Source: Plazaster borealis
Taxonomy: Eukaryota; Echinodermata; Asteroidea; Forcipulatida; Labidiasteridae
Assembly: GCA_021014325.1 (NCBI GenBank)
Contig: CM037463.1
Location: forward strand, 6,207,001 to 6,271,000
Reading direction: 5' to 3'
DNA length: 64,000 nt
The notes below the pieces were generated by a model. That model was given only the letters and a program-made list of their open reading frames with translations. It did no database searches and was not told the DNA's origin. Below are positions 17,641 through 29,900 of the stretch, piece by piece; the stretch's first letter is position 1; each line of letters begins with the position of its first letter. A program made the position numbers and the translations under genes.

Positions 17641-19693
17641 AAATCTTAAATCAGTTCTACTTTCACTAGCTTTTTCAAACCTGGGACGCCATAGTCCTTA
17701 TGAATAACTCGGGTCTAATTTGCGGGTGTAGTCATTTTGGGGTTTTCTTCCGGGGGTAATTTTCCCGGAATTGTTCATATCCGTCTTCACCTTTGTGATG
17801 CTGTTTTTTGAAAAGGAACCCTGAGAATTTACAAGCACGTATGGCAATGTAATGGTCCCCATACGAAAATTAAAAGGTTGGTATGGAGAAATGTTCCTAT
17901 TCCCTCACTGAATGATAATAATATCCCCATGATGTCCATGTGTGAGTTACATATTTTCTGTAAACAAATCAACAAGGACGCAACTATACTTGAACCGCCA
18001 ATAGATTTAAGCCACACCAACTGACATTATAACGATAATGAATTAATATTTATCCTTGTCAAGAACACATTCCCGATGAGTATTAGAGTGCCCGACATAG
18101 AAAACACATTGTCATAAAAATCACTTTAGACTATAGATATGATATCAAATTAGTATTGCAGATTTTGGTAAGGGGTGATGAAAAGACATCAATGGGATAA
18201 TATTTACGCACTATTCATTTAATCAAGAAAATTTCTACAATTCAACTAAAATGATCTAAAGTATTTAAATAAATGAAACACACAACATCGATCATAAATA
18301 CAATTGTATTAATGGCAAGTATTACTATGTCCATAGATTAAACAGTTAACAGTTCAAAGAAACAAAATTGTATAACTTAAAATAAATCATACCTGCATTG
18401 CAACTTGAATATTGTGGCAAAATGGTAAAGTCATTAAATGTGATAATTCGGTTGCGATTTCATGACAAAATGTGTTCTAGTTAACCCACAGACAACTCGC
18501 TGTAACACAACATATAATAAATAACTCCGTACACCATCACGTGTTTCTAATTACGAGACGCTTCCTTGCCATTAGCAAGCTCCGACCCACACAAATGTAT
18601 TCTGTCATATTCCATAACAGTTCAAGAATAAACCGTTTGATTTTGGATTGAGTGAATTTAATAATTTAATTTAATTAGATTAATGACATTATTGTCTGTG
18701 ATTATTGTCTGTGACAACAGTTCTGAACAATTATGCTGGGGAAAATTATGTGCACTTTGGAATGTACTTATTTTGATATGATAAATGGAAACAAGAAGTA
18801 TTCTGGGAATGGCAGTGTTTCTGACAGAATACAACTCTCAGAGTAACTAATAATAATATCAAGTTTATAAAAGTAAGCTTTTTTTTTAGATTACTGATCG
18901 TTAAGGTTTTACTTTCAAGTTCATCATCTATCATTCATATCTTGAACAAAAGGTATTATACAGGATTGGTAAGGATAAAAACATCACTGTTTAATTTTAG
19001 TCTGAAAGCTTTACTGATTATGAAGTTCATACTGCAACAATTTTTTCTGTGAAATATTTCCCTCTGAAATTAAGTCATAATCGAGACAACAGTTTTCTGA
19101 AAACTTAAAAAACAGCTGATTTAGGTTGTTCTAACCAAAATTAAGGACTATGAGTTATATGCTGAAAATTGTGCATTGTGCAATATTGTGCATTTTCTCC
19201 TGACTCGCACAACAGATGAAGCTCAAATTTTCACAGGTTTGTTATTTCATGTATGGTTGAACACGGTCGATCACACAAAACATGAACACGGCCTGCTACT
19301 ATTTGGTCGGCTCTACCAATTCTGTATAATACATTTAGTTGTAATGTTGGGGTAATGTCTGTTATCTATCTAATCTATGTAGCCCCATACAAAAGCCCAA
19401 CCTGACAGCCTGCTATCAAATGTAGATAAAGGAAAACTTCTGAAACCAACATAATAAACTGATGTTTAATTATCGAACTGTAATGTTGTTGTGCTGTGTC
19501 ACCAAGTATTGAATTTTCCATTATTTTACCTGTGAGTAGTAAGGCACTTAATTTATTTATGTTTTCTTGTACAGATCTTGTTGACGTTGTGGCAACCTTA
19601 GTCATGTGCCCTGTATATGCAATGACCATAAATTGTTACTTTCATAAAACGGGGTCAAACAAATCCAACTTCAGTTTGGGTACAAATTCTTTT
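17641..19693. other. Intergenic stretch, no gene seen
   Basis: AT-rich. A short relic of the family D right half (AAATTTTCACAGG(T/C)TTGTTATTT) lies near 19227-19251. No recognisable coding or RNA gene. Confidence 0.45.
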
Positions 19694-20184
19694 TTAAAGG
19701 GATTGTATACGTTTGGTAGTTGGAACCCACTGTTTGTTTCAATTCTAACCGTAAAACTAACCTGTGAAAATTTCATTTCGAAAGGTGGTAGCGTTTTTGA
19801 GATATAGACTGTGCAAGTCTCGCGCGTATCCGAACATTGTGACCCGTTAAAATGCGCGAGTTTGTTTCCCCTCACGCGTTAAAGCAATGTACGTGGGACC
19901 AAAGTGGTCCCAAAAATGTTCGATTACGCGCGAGACTTGCACGGTCTATTGCCGAAAATCTGGAGTGGTTATGTCCATGCAGGAAGAATAATCTGCAATT
20001 TGAATACACAATCTGAGAAACAATACTGTCAGTAACGCTTCTCAGATACAAATTTTCTTTGGATAAAAAGTGAAATATTTTTTCATAACGCACTTTACTA
20101 TCCAAAGCTGCTGTACTTCTTACCAAGTAAGTTTTATTATCATTAATTTTCAGAGTCATTACCAAACGTATACAGACCCTTTAA
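19694..20184. repeat. MITE family C, copy 1, interrupted by family G
   Basis: The ends TAAAGGGATTGTATACGTTTGG and its near complement at 20162-20184 are diverged versions of the family D ends, but the interior differs: GGTGGTAGCGTTTTTGAGATA, GGAGTGGTTATGTCCA, AGTAACGCTTCTCAGA. A second copy is at 43721-44253 and a truncated one at 51603-51875. A complete family G element interrupts it at 19805-19948. Confidence 0.75.
19805..19948. repeat. MITE family G, complete copy 1 (nested)
   Basis: A 144-bp element with terminal inverted repeats TAGACTGTGCAAGTCTCGCG and CGCGAGACTTGCACGGTCTA, plus internal complementarity (CGAACATT against AATGTTCG; GGGACCA against TGGTCCC). It splits GAGATA and TTGCCGAA of its host, sequences that are joined in the copy near 43984. 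Ends in TA suggest a TA target site, as in Tc1/mariner-derived MITEs (inference). Confidence 0.75.
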
Positions 20185-20812
20185 CGGGGTTGCTGTTCAA
20201 GGTTTATAAAGCCCATTATGGGGCTGTCATTTATTTATGCATTCCTACATGCACAGTGCAAATGAAAGTTCAAGTTCTCTGTCTTAATTGGGATTAGATT
20301 TTCCCATCAAGACGCGAAATTCTCTTCAAGGATTCGTAGAAAAATGGAAGAAAGGCAAGTTTGATGATGATAATAATTTTGTCTTCAACTATACTTAACA
20401 AACGCGTGTACAAATATAACCAACATGATTTGTATCTTGCTAAAAAAGGAAAGAAAATAGAAAAATTAAACAGGGCACTTCAAGTTAATCAATCTACAAC
20501 ATAGTCTCCAAGTGCAAACTAAACCCTGCTCATATACATGCACATGTATTGACTCCTTGCACCAACGACACACTGTGTCTGCCACGCTCACCCTCTTGGG
20601 AGTCAACTTGCGCATAAAATACACAGTGAGCTACACAGTGAGCGTGTAAAGGCCGGGTCGTCTAAAACATGCACTACTGTATAACACACAGAGATATTGA
20701 CTCCCAAAATGGCCCAACCAAAATTATTGTGATGATGACGTCAGGTGAATTGGGCCAATACCAGAAAAAGTTATAAAAAACTGCTAAAAGACTTCTAAGT
20801 AACGACTTAAAG
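20185..20812 (-). other. Probable 3' UTR and downstream DNA of the thioredoxin gene
   Basis: No open frame of note. On the minus strand the nearest AATAAA words lie around 20232, roughly 580 bases after the stop codon, next to the family C element. I cannot fix the end of the transcript. Confidence 0.35.
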
Positions 20813-20953
20813 TTATACCCCCTTCTTGGGTCCCTTCGAGCCGAATCCCCTTGATGATGAGCCTCCACAGAATACCTTGCAGAGAACCAGAGAAAATATC
20901 ACAAGACATCCAACTATGACCACGAATAGACCCGGCACACTGGCTTGGGTTTC
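20813..20953 (-). CDS. Thioredoxin-TM gene exon 8 (TM segment, KKGV tail)
   Basis: 141 nt, GLFVVIVGCLVIFSLVLC transmembrane helix, CGGSSSRGFGSKGPKKGV tail, stop TAA at 20813-20815. Acceptor GTTTAG after a pyrimidine-rich tract. Confidence 0.9.
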   Translation of the reverse strand, partial: ETQASVPGLFVVIVGCLVIFSLVLCKVFCGGSSSRGFGSKGPKKGV

Positions 20954-23900
20954 CTAAACAGAAACAGAACTAGAAATGGGTCAGTCTCTCATGATGTGAT
21001 GATGCGTGGAATACGAAAGTTTGGACGACTCACACTAACTTATATTAAAACAAGATGCAAAAAAGGAAGATGAAGAATTTACGACAGTAATACAGATATA
21101 ATGACTTTGATGATACCACACCAGATACAGTAAGCAAGATCATCCAAATTATCACTTAATTTGCATAAAATAAATCTCAAGTTATAAATGCATGGTTAAA
21201 AAAAAGAATGCAAGGGAAAATAAGCAAGTGAGTATATGAGGAAGTCTGGCAGTGAGCAAGTAAGAAATGAGCAAGAAGGCAAGAGGGCAATTGAGGCTGA
21301 GCAATTTAGTAATTGAGCAAAAATGGAAACAAGTAAGCAAGTAAGTGAGTAAGTAAGCAAGTGAGAATACAAAAAGAATGCAAGAGAAAATAAGCAAGTG
21401 AGTACATGAGGAAGTCTGGTAGTGAGCAAGTAAGAAATGAGCAAGAGGGCAAGAGGGCAATTGAGGCTGAGCAATTTAGTAATTGAGCCAAAATGGAAGC
21501 AAGTAAGCAAGTAAGTGAGTAAGTAAGCAAGTGAGAATACAAAAAGAATGCAAGAGAAAATAAACAAGTGAGTACATGAGGAAGTCTGGTAGTGAGCAAG
21601 AAGGCAAGAGGGCAATTGAGGCTGAGCAATTTAGTAATTGAGCCAAAATGGAAGCAAGTAAGCAAGTAAGTGAGTAAGTAAGCAAGTGAGAATACAAACA
21701 GAATGTAAGGGAAAATAAGCAAGTAAATACATGAGGTAGTCTGGTAGTGAGCAAGTAAGCAATGAGCAAGAGGGCAATTGAGGCTGAGCAATTCAGTAAT
21801 TGAGCAAAAATGGAAGCAAGTAAGCAAGTAAGTGAGTAAGTAAGCAAGTAAGAATACAAAAAGAATGCAAGAGAAAATAAGCAAGTGAGTATATGAGGTA
21901 GTCTGGTAGTGAGCAAGTAAGCAATGGGAAAGAAGGCAATTGAGGCTGAGCAATTTAGTAATTGAGCAAAAAAGGGAAGTATGCAAGTAAGTGAGCAAGT
22001 ATAAGCAAGTGAGATAGCAAGCAAGTTGAGAAATGAGTAATGAAACAAGTGGGTGATTGGGCAAGACAGTATGTTCGTAATAACAAGTGAACCCCCAAAA
22101 TAGGCAAGTGTGCAAGAAAGCAAGTGACAGAGTGAGCAGTAAGCAAATAAACCTGTTAGCAAGTGTGCAAGAGAGCAAGTTACCAACTGAGCTGAGTACC
22201 AACTTGAACATGAGGCACAATGTCATGAGAATTCTCCATCCTATATAGAAATTAAATCCCATACCTTGATTTTGTTTGCAATACTCTCTGTCAGGTCATC
22301 ACTGTAAAAAAAAAAAAAATCACAAAAGCCTCAAATCAGAAGTTCCCAGGGCTAGGTTTCAAATGCTTCCTTTATATCAAGCTGGATATTGACCTGTAGT
22401 AATGTCCCGAAGCCAGGTAACACAAAAATGCATTAAAAACATTTTGAAAATAAACAAAAAATCATGGCTATACTAATCACTGTTCTGATAATTTTGTTGT
22501 TTTTTAAAATAAATATTACCACAATTAGAAATAACACATATCAGTCTCTTGAAGACAAACAGAAAGACTTTCTTGCAACTTCGATGACCAACTGAGCCAA
22601 ATTTTCACAGGCTTGTTATTTTATGCATATGTCATGTATGTTGGGATACACCAAGTGAGAACACTGGTCTTTGACAATTACCAAACATGTATGATGCCTT
22701 TAAAGGAGTTTTTTTTTACATGTTTTTTTTTTACTTCCGGTTTCTGCACCATGCAAAGCTTCAAATCTTCAAGTGTTATTTTTAAAAACCTGAAACAGAC
22801 AAGCTAAATCAACCCTCCTCGGGAAATGGGGACAAAAACCAATTTTGTGTCCGCTCTTGTTTAAATAAGGCTTGACTTACAAGAATGTTCGTTCTCTGGG
22901 TACTTTGAATACCCTGCTCCCGGTGTAGCCAACAGACATGAAGTTTTGCAGTTGTGAAGCTTGTGCATAGATCATCTTCCGATGCAGCTTGTACATTTTC
23001 TCGTCCTTGATGCTAGTGTGTGTGTCCGTATAAGTGGCAGTAATTCAAAATGTTCCCCGTTTTAACAATGATACATTATTATCTTATGAAATTACTGTAG
23101 AAGGCTGTTTGCTATTGACAAAACTGAGGCATCTTTATCAGATCTAGACTAGGGGCAGTTTAATTACCATGTATACAAACTTGCCATGCCAGCCATGTTT
23201 ATTAAAGCAAGAGATCTTATACCCATGATTAATGTATCCAATATTAGACATTTTCACTGGTTCAAGTGAAAATAATTCATTAGGTACAGACTGTAGAGAG
23301 TAGTACAATGTTTGCACTCTGTCACTGCAGATGGTGGTACAATGTCTGCACTGTGTCACTGCAGAGAGTGGTACAATGTCTGCACTGCAGAGAGTGGTAC
23401 AATGTCTGCACTGCAGAGAGTGGTACAATGTCTGTACTTAGTCACTGCAGAGAGTGGTACAATGTCTGCACTGTGTCACTGCAGAGAGTGGTACAATGTC
23501 TGCACTGTGTCACTGCAAAGAGTGGTACAATGTCTGCAGTGCAGAGAGTGGTACAATGTCTGCACTGTGTCACTGCAGAGAGTGGTACAATGTCTGCACT
23601 GTGTCACTGCAGAGAGTGGTACAATGTCTGCACTGTGTCACTGCAGAGAGTGTCTGCACTGTGTCACTGCAGAGAGTGGTACAATGTCTGCACTGTGTCA
23701 CTACAGAGAGTGGTACAATGTCTGCACTGTGTCACTGCAGAGAATGGTACAATGTCTGCACTGTGTCACTGCAGAGAGTGGTACAATGTCTGCACTGTGT
23801 CACTGCAGAGAGTGGTACAATGTCTACACTGTGTCACTGCAGAGAGTGGTACAATGTCTGCACTGTGTCACTGCAGAGAGTGGTACAATGTCTGCACTAC

Positions 23901-26900
23901 AGAGAGTGGTACAATGTCTGCACTGTGTCACTGCAGAGAGTGGTACAATGTCTGCACTGTGTCACTGCAGAGAGTGTCTGCACTGTGTCACTGCAGAGAG
24001 TGGTACAATGTCTGCACTGTGTAACTACAGAGAGTGGTACAATGTCTGCACTGTGTCACTGCAGAGAATGAAACAATGTCTGCACTGTGTCACTGCAGAG
24101 AGTGGTACAATGTCTGCACTGTGTCACTGCAGAGAGTGGTACAGTGTCTGCACTGTGTCACTGCAGAGAGTTGCACAATGTCTGCACTGTGTCACTGCAG
24201 AGAGTGGTACAATGTCTACACTGTGTCACTGCAGAGAGTGGTACAATGTCTGCACTACAGAGAGTGGTACAATGTCTGCACTACAGAGAGTGGTACAATG
24301 TCTGCACTGTGTCACTGCAGAGAGTGGTACAGTGTCTGCACTGTGTCGCTGCAGAGAGTGGTCAAATGTCTGCACTGTGTCACTGCAGAGAGTGGTACAA
24401 TGTCTGCACTGTGTCACTGCAGAGAGTGGTACAATGTTTGCACTGTGTCACTGCAGAGAGTGGTACAATGTCTGCACTGTGTCACTGCAGAGAGTTGCAC
24501 AATGTCTGCACTGTATCACTGCACAGAGTGGTACAATGTCTGCACTACAGAGAGTGGTACAATGTTTGCAATGTGTCACTGCAGAGAGTGGTACAATGTC
24601 TGCACTGTATCACTGCACAGAGTGGTACAATGTCTGCACTACAGAGAGTGGTACAATGTTTGCAATGTGTCACTGCAGAGAGTGGTACAATGTCTGCACT
24701 GTGTCACTGCAGAGAGTGGTACAATGTCTGCACTGCAGAGAGTGGTACAATGTCTGCACTTAGTCACTGCAGAGAGTGGTACAATGTCTGCACTGTGTCA
24801 CTGCAGAGAGTGGTACAATGTCTGCACTTAGTCACTGCAGAGAGTGGTACAATGTCTACACTGTGTCACTGCAGAGAGTGGTACAATGTCTGCACTGCAG
24901 AGAGTGGTGCAATGTCTGCACAGTGTCACTGCAGAGAGTGGTACAATGTCTGCACTGTGTCACTGCACAGAGTGGTACAGTGTCTGCACTGTGTCACTGC
25001 AGAGAGTTGCACAATGTCTGCACTGTGTCACTGCACAGAGTGGTACAATGTCTACACTGTGTCACTGCAGAGAGTGGTACAATGTCTGCACTGTGTCACT
25101 GCAGAGAGTGTCTGCACTGTGTCACTGCAGAGAGTGGTACAATGTCTGCACTGAGTCACTACAGAGAGTGGTACAATGTCTGCACTGTGTCACTGCAGAG
25201 AATGAAACAATGTCTGCACTGTGTCACTGCAGAGAGTGGTACAATGTCTGCACTGTGTCACTGCAGAGAGTGGTACAGTGTTTCTGCACCGTGTCACTGC
25301 AGAGAGTTGCACAATGTCTGCACTGTGTCACTGCAGAGAGTGGTACAATGTCTACACTGTGTCACTGCAGAGAGTGGTACAATGTCTGCACTGTGTCGCT
25401 GCAGAGAGTGGTCAAATGTCTGCAGTGTCACTGCAGAGAGTGGTACAATGTCTGCACTGTGTCACTGCAGAGAGTGGTACAATGTCTGCACTGTGTCACT
25501 GCAGAGAGTGGGACAATGTCTGCACTGTGTCACTGCAGAGAGTTGCACAATGTCTGCACTGTGTCACTGCAGAGAGTGGTACAATGTCTGCACTACAGAG
25601 AGTGGTACAATGTTTGCAATGTGTCACTGCAGAGAGTGGTACAATGTCTGCACTGTGTCACTGCAGAGAGTGGTACAATGTTTGCACTGTGCCACTGCAG
25701 AGAGTGTCTGCACTGTGTCACTGCAGAGAGTGGTACAATGTCTGCACTGTGTCACTGCAGAGAGTGGTACAATGTCTGCACTGTGTCACTGCAGAGAGTG
25801 GTACAATGTCTGCACTGTGTCACTGCAGAGAGTTGCACAATGTCTGCACTGTGTCACTGCAGAGAGTGGTACAATGTCTGCACTTAGTCACTGCAGAGAG
25901 TGGTACAATGTCTACACTGTGTCACTGCAGAGAGTGGTACAATGTCTACACTGTGTCACTGCAGAGAGTGGTACAATGTCTGCACTGCAGAGAGTGGTAC
26001 AATGTCTGAACTGTGTCACTGCAGAGAGTGGTACAATGTCTGCACTGTGTCACTGCAGAGAGTGGTACAATGTCTGCACTGTGTCACTGCAGAGAGTGGT
26101 ACAATGTCTGCACTGTGTCACTGCAGAGAGTGGTACAATGTCTGCACTGCAGAGAGTGGTACAATGTCTGAACTGTGTCACTGCAGAGAGTGGTACAATG
26201 TCTGCACTGTGTCACTGCAGAGAGTGGTACAATGTCTGCACTGTGTCACTACAGAGAGTGGTACAATGTTTGCAATGTGTCACTGCAGAGAGTGGTACAA
26301 TGTCTGAACTGTGTCACTGCAGAGAGTGGTACAATGTCTGCACTTAGTCACTGCAGAGAGTGGTCAAATGTCTGCACTACAGAGAGTGGTACAATGTCTG
26401 AACTGTGTCACTGCAGAGAGTAGTACAATGTCTGCACTGTATACCTATAGAGAGTGGTACAATGTCTGCACTGTGTCACTGCAGAGAGTGTTCAAATGTC
26501 TGCACTGTGCCACTGCAGAGAGTGGTACAATGTCTACACTGTGTCACTGCAGAGAGTGGTACAATGTCTGCACTGCAGAGAGTGGTACAATGTCTGAACT
26601 GTGTCACTGCAGAGAGTAGTACAATGTCTGCACTGTATACCTATAGAGAGTGGTACAATGTCTGCACTGTGTCACTGCAGAGAGTGTTCAAATGTCTGCA
26701 CTGTGCCACTGCAGAGAGTTGCACAATGTCTGCACTGTGTCACTGCAGAGAGTGGTACAATGTCTACACTGTGTCACTGCAAAGAGTGGTACAATGTCTG
26801 CACTGCAGAGAGTGGTACAATGTCTGCACTGTGTCACTGCAGAGAGTTGCACAATGTCTGCATTGTGTCACTGCAGAGAGTGGTACAATGTCTGCACTGT

Positions 26901-29900
26901 GTCACTGCAGAGAGTGGTACAATGTCTGCACTACAGAGAGTGGTACAATGTCTGCACTTAGTCACTGCAGAGAGTGGTACAATGTCTGCACTGCAGAGAG
27001 TGGTACAATGTCTACACTGTGTCACTGCAGAGAGTGGTACAATGTCTGCACTGTGTCACTGCAGAGAATGAAACAATGTCTGCACTGTGTCACTGCAGAG
27101 AGTGGTACAATGTCTACACTGTGTCACTGCAGAGAGTGGTACAATGTCTGCACTGTGTCACTGCAGAGAATGAAACAATGTCTGCACTGTGTCACTGCAG
27201 AGAGTGGTACAATGTCTGCACTTAGTCACTGCAGAGAGTGGTACAATGTCTACACTGTGTCACTGCAGAGAGTGGTACAATGTCTGCACTGTGTCACTGC
27301 AGAGAGTGGTACAATGTCTGTACTTAGTCACTGCAGAGAGTGGTACAATGTCTGCACTGTGTCACTGCAGAGAGTGGTACAATGTCTGTACTTAGTCACT
27401 GCAGAGAGTGGTACAATGTCTGCACTGTGTCACTGCAGAGAGTGGTACAATGTCTGTACTTAGTCACTGCAGAGAGTGGTACAATGTCTGCACTGTGTCA
27501 CTGCAGAGAGTGGTACAATGTCTGCACTGTGTCACTGCAGAGAGTGGTACAATGTCTGCACTGTGTCACTGCAGAGAGTGGTACAATGTCTGCACTGTAG
27601 AGAGTGGTACAATGTCTGCACTGTAGAGAGTGGTACAATGTCTACACTGTGTCACTGCAGAGAGTAGTACAATGTCTGCACTGTAGAGAGTGGTACAATG
27701 TCTGCACTACAGAGAGTGGTACAATGTCTGCACTACAGAGAGTGGTACAATGTCTGTACTTAGTCACTGCAGAGAGTGGTACAATGTCTGCACTGCAGAG
27801 AGTGGTACAATGTCTGCACTGTGTCACTGCAGAGAGTGGTACAATGTCTGCACTGTATACCTATAGAGAGTGGTACAATGTCTGCACTGTGTCACTGCAG
27901 AGAGTGTTCAAATGTCTGCACTGTGCCACTGCAGAGAGTTGCACAATGTCTGCACTGTGTCACTGCAGAGAGTGGTACAATGTCTACACTGTGTCACTGC
28001 AAAGAGTGGTACAATGTCTGCACTGCAGAGAGTGGTACAATGTCTGCACAGTGTCACTGCAGAGAGTGGTCAAATGTCTGCACTGTGTCACTGCAGAGAG
28101 TGGTACAATGTCTGCACTGTGTCACTGCAGAGAGTGGTCAAATGTCTGCAGTGTGTCACTGCAGAGCATCGTGTTTGTTACGCCTTCAAATGTGTGCTAT
28201 ACACACCACCCGAGACAATCAGGCTGGGATGAAGGTGGTACTAATGTTGCCCATTCTATCCTAGATCTGGCCAAATGAATCTGTCCTGCTAGAGCAAACA
28301 ACCTGTACAGCGCCTCTTATACTCACAATGGGGCTGGGGGAGGTTTTACCACGGTACCCTGTACATGCTTGTAGGATTTCTCAGCAAAATGTGTCAAAGA
28401 GACGACACCGAAATGAAATAGACTATAAGGAAACTGCTTACCGTTATGGAATCTATTGGGTGAGAAAGGAAAGGGATGAGAGGAGTGATGATGGACACTA
28501 CAAGTACGGAAAACAGGATTTACAAAAGTGAAAATGAATAAGAAACTTGGAAATACTTACTTAAACGACAAAGGGAATGCAGAATATAAGAGGTCAAAGC
28601 TGAAAGGAATCTGGGAATATGGTTTTATGTTTTCTGTTTCCATGCATTGGTAAGAGGGAGCGAATTGGTTCAGTGTAAGAGATCAAGGAGTTGTTTGGAT
28701 GACCCATTGAGACATATGAGAGTTAGATTGGAATAAATAATGTGCCAGTTTGGAATTTATATATTGCGCAGATGGTTTTCAAGATGGTGAAAGTATATAT
28801 TGAAGCTATTTCTATGGGGGGCAATAGATGGACAAGCTACTCAGGAGAATGTATAGACCCATTGCATATCGCGGCACATGCCCAAACAGCACCCTCACTG
28901 AGGTCAATGAAGACCTATCATTGGCTGCACGTTTCCAGCGATGGCCACCAATGCAAGGGGTCTATTGCATGCAAATTCTTAAACACATGCTATGGAACGT
29001 TTAAAGAATGTTCTGCAATAATATGTAATTTCATAGTAAGGTTTTTGGCATACCAGAACGCAAAACCTTGTTCTACCTTTTAAAATGGCTCGTGTATACA
29101 GAGAGGTTCATCTTAAAAGGCAGTGTGACTTTAGTTTTAATTGTCACTTATAAGTGATCTGTAAAGCAATACATTACAACACTGATTGTTGACTGAAACT
29201 TCAAATGAACCTTAAACTGGAATTCAGAGTGTGAGTACATAGGCCTACACTTCATTCAACAAGTGAACTTGGCACAATTTCATGGCTCTGCTAAAGCGCA
29301 AAAATCTGCATTTACGGATTAAGAAAAATCCATACTCAATGACAGCATAAATTCACAGCATAATAAGAACTTTTGCTTGTGCACACGTGCATACTCTACA
29401 TTTCTAGACACTCTTCGCTTACACATATAGCGCAGGAATTCGGCGCTTACCCAGTCAGCAGAGAATGGCGAGCACAAGTGCAGAATTCCGTGGTGAGCAG
29501 AGCCATAACATTAGGCAATGAATGACAATAAAGTAGTCTTATACTTACAAAACAACATACGGTGTTCTTTCAATTGCAACATTAAATCTTTTACTTAGGT
29601 TAGGGTTTTTGCTGATGTCAACCGTTGCCACATTTATCTTCCCTTTCAATCTGGAATAAAACCAAGAAGTTGAAAGTAACATTAACCCTAACCACCCCAA
29701 GCCTGCCAAAATCAAACAGATGGTTTTGTTGGAATTTGGATGGTTTAGTCCTGTGGAGAGTACCCACTAAATCACAGTCCAGAAGCACAGGACCTGTTGG
29801 AGTATGATGGGTTGTGTACTGTTCCAGTACATAAACTGTTGGAGTATGATGGGTTGTGTACTGTTCCAAAAAGTAAACTGTTGGAGTATGATGGGTTGTG

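Noticed and set aside
21196..22262. Minus-strand open frames of 318, 236 and 139 codons
   Set aside because: Leu/Ser/Cys-rich translations of a tandem satellite; multiple frames open at once; intron 7 of the thioredoxin gene.
23290..28166. CRISPR-like array
   Set aside because: Units are directly adjacent without unique spacers, and the DNA is clearly eukaryotic.
23308..28278. Long plus-strand open frames up to 523 codons in the minisatellite
   Set aside because: They exist in all three frames, follow only from the stop-free repeat unit, have no consistent start context and lie inside an intron of a well-supported minus-strand gene.
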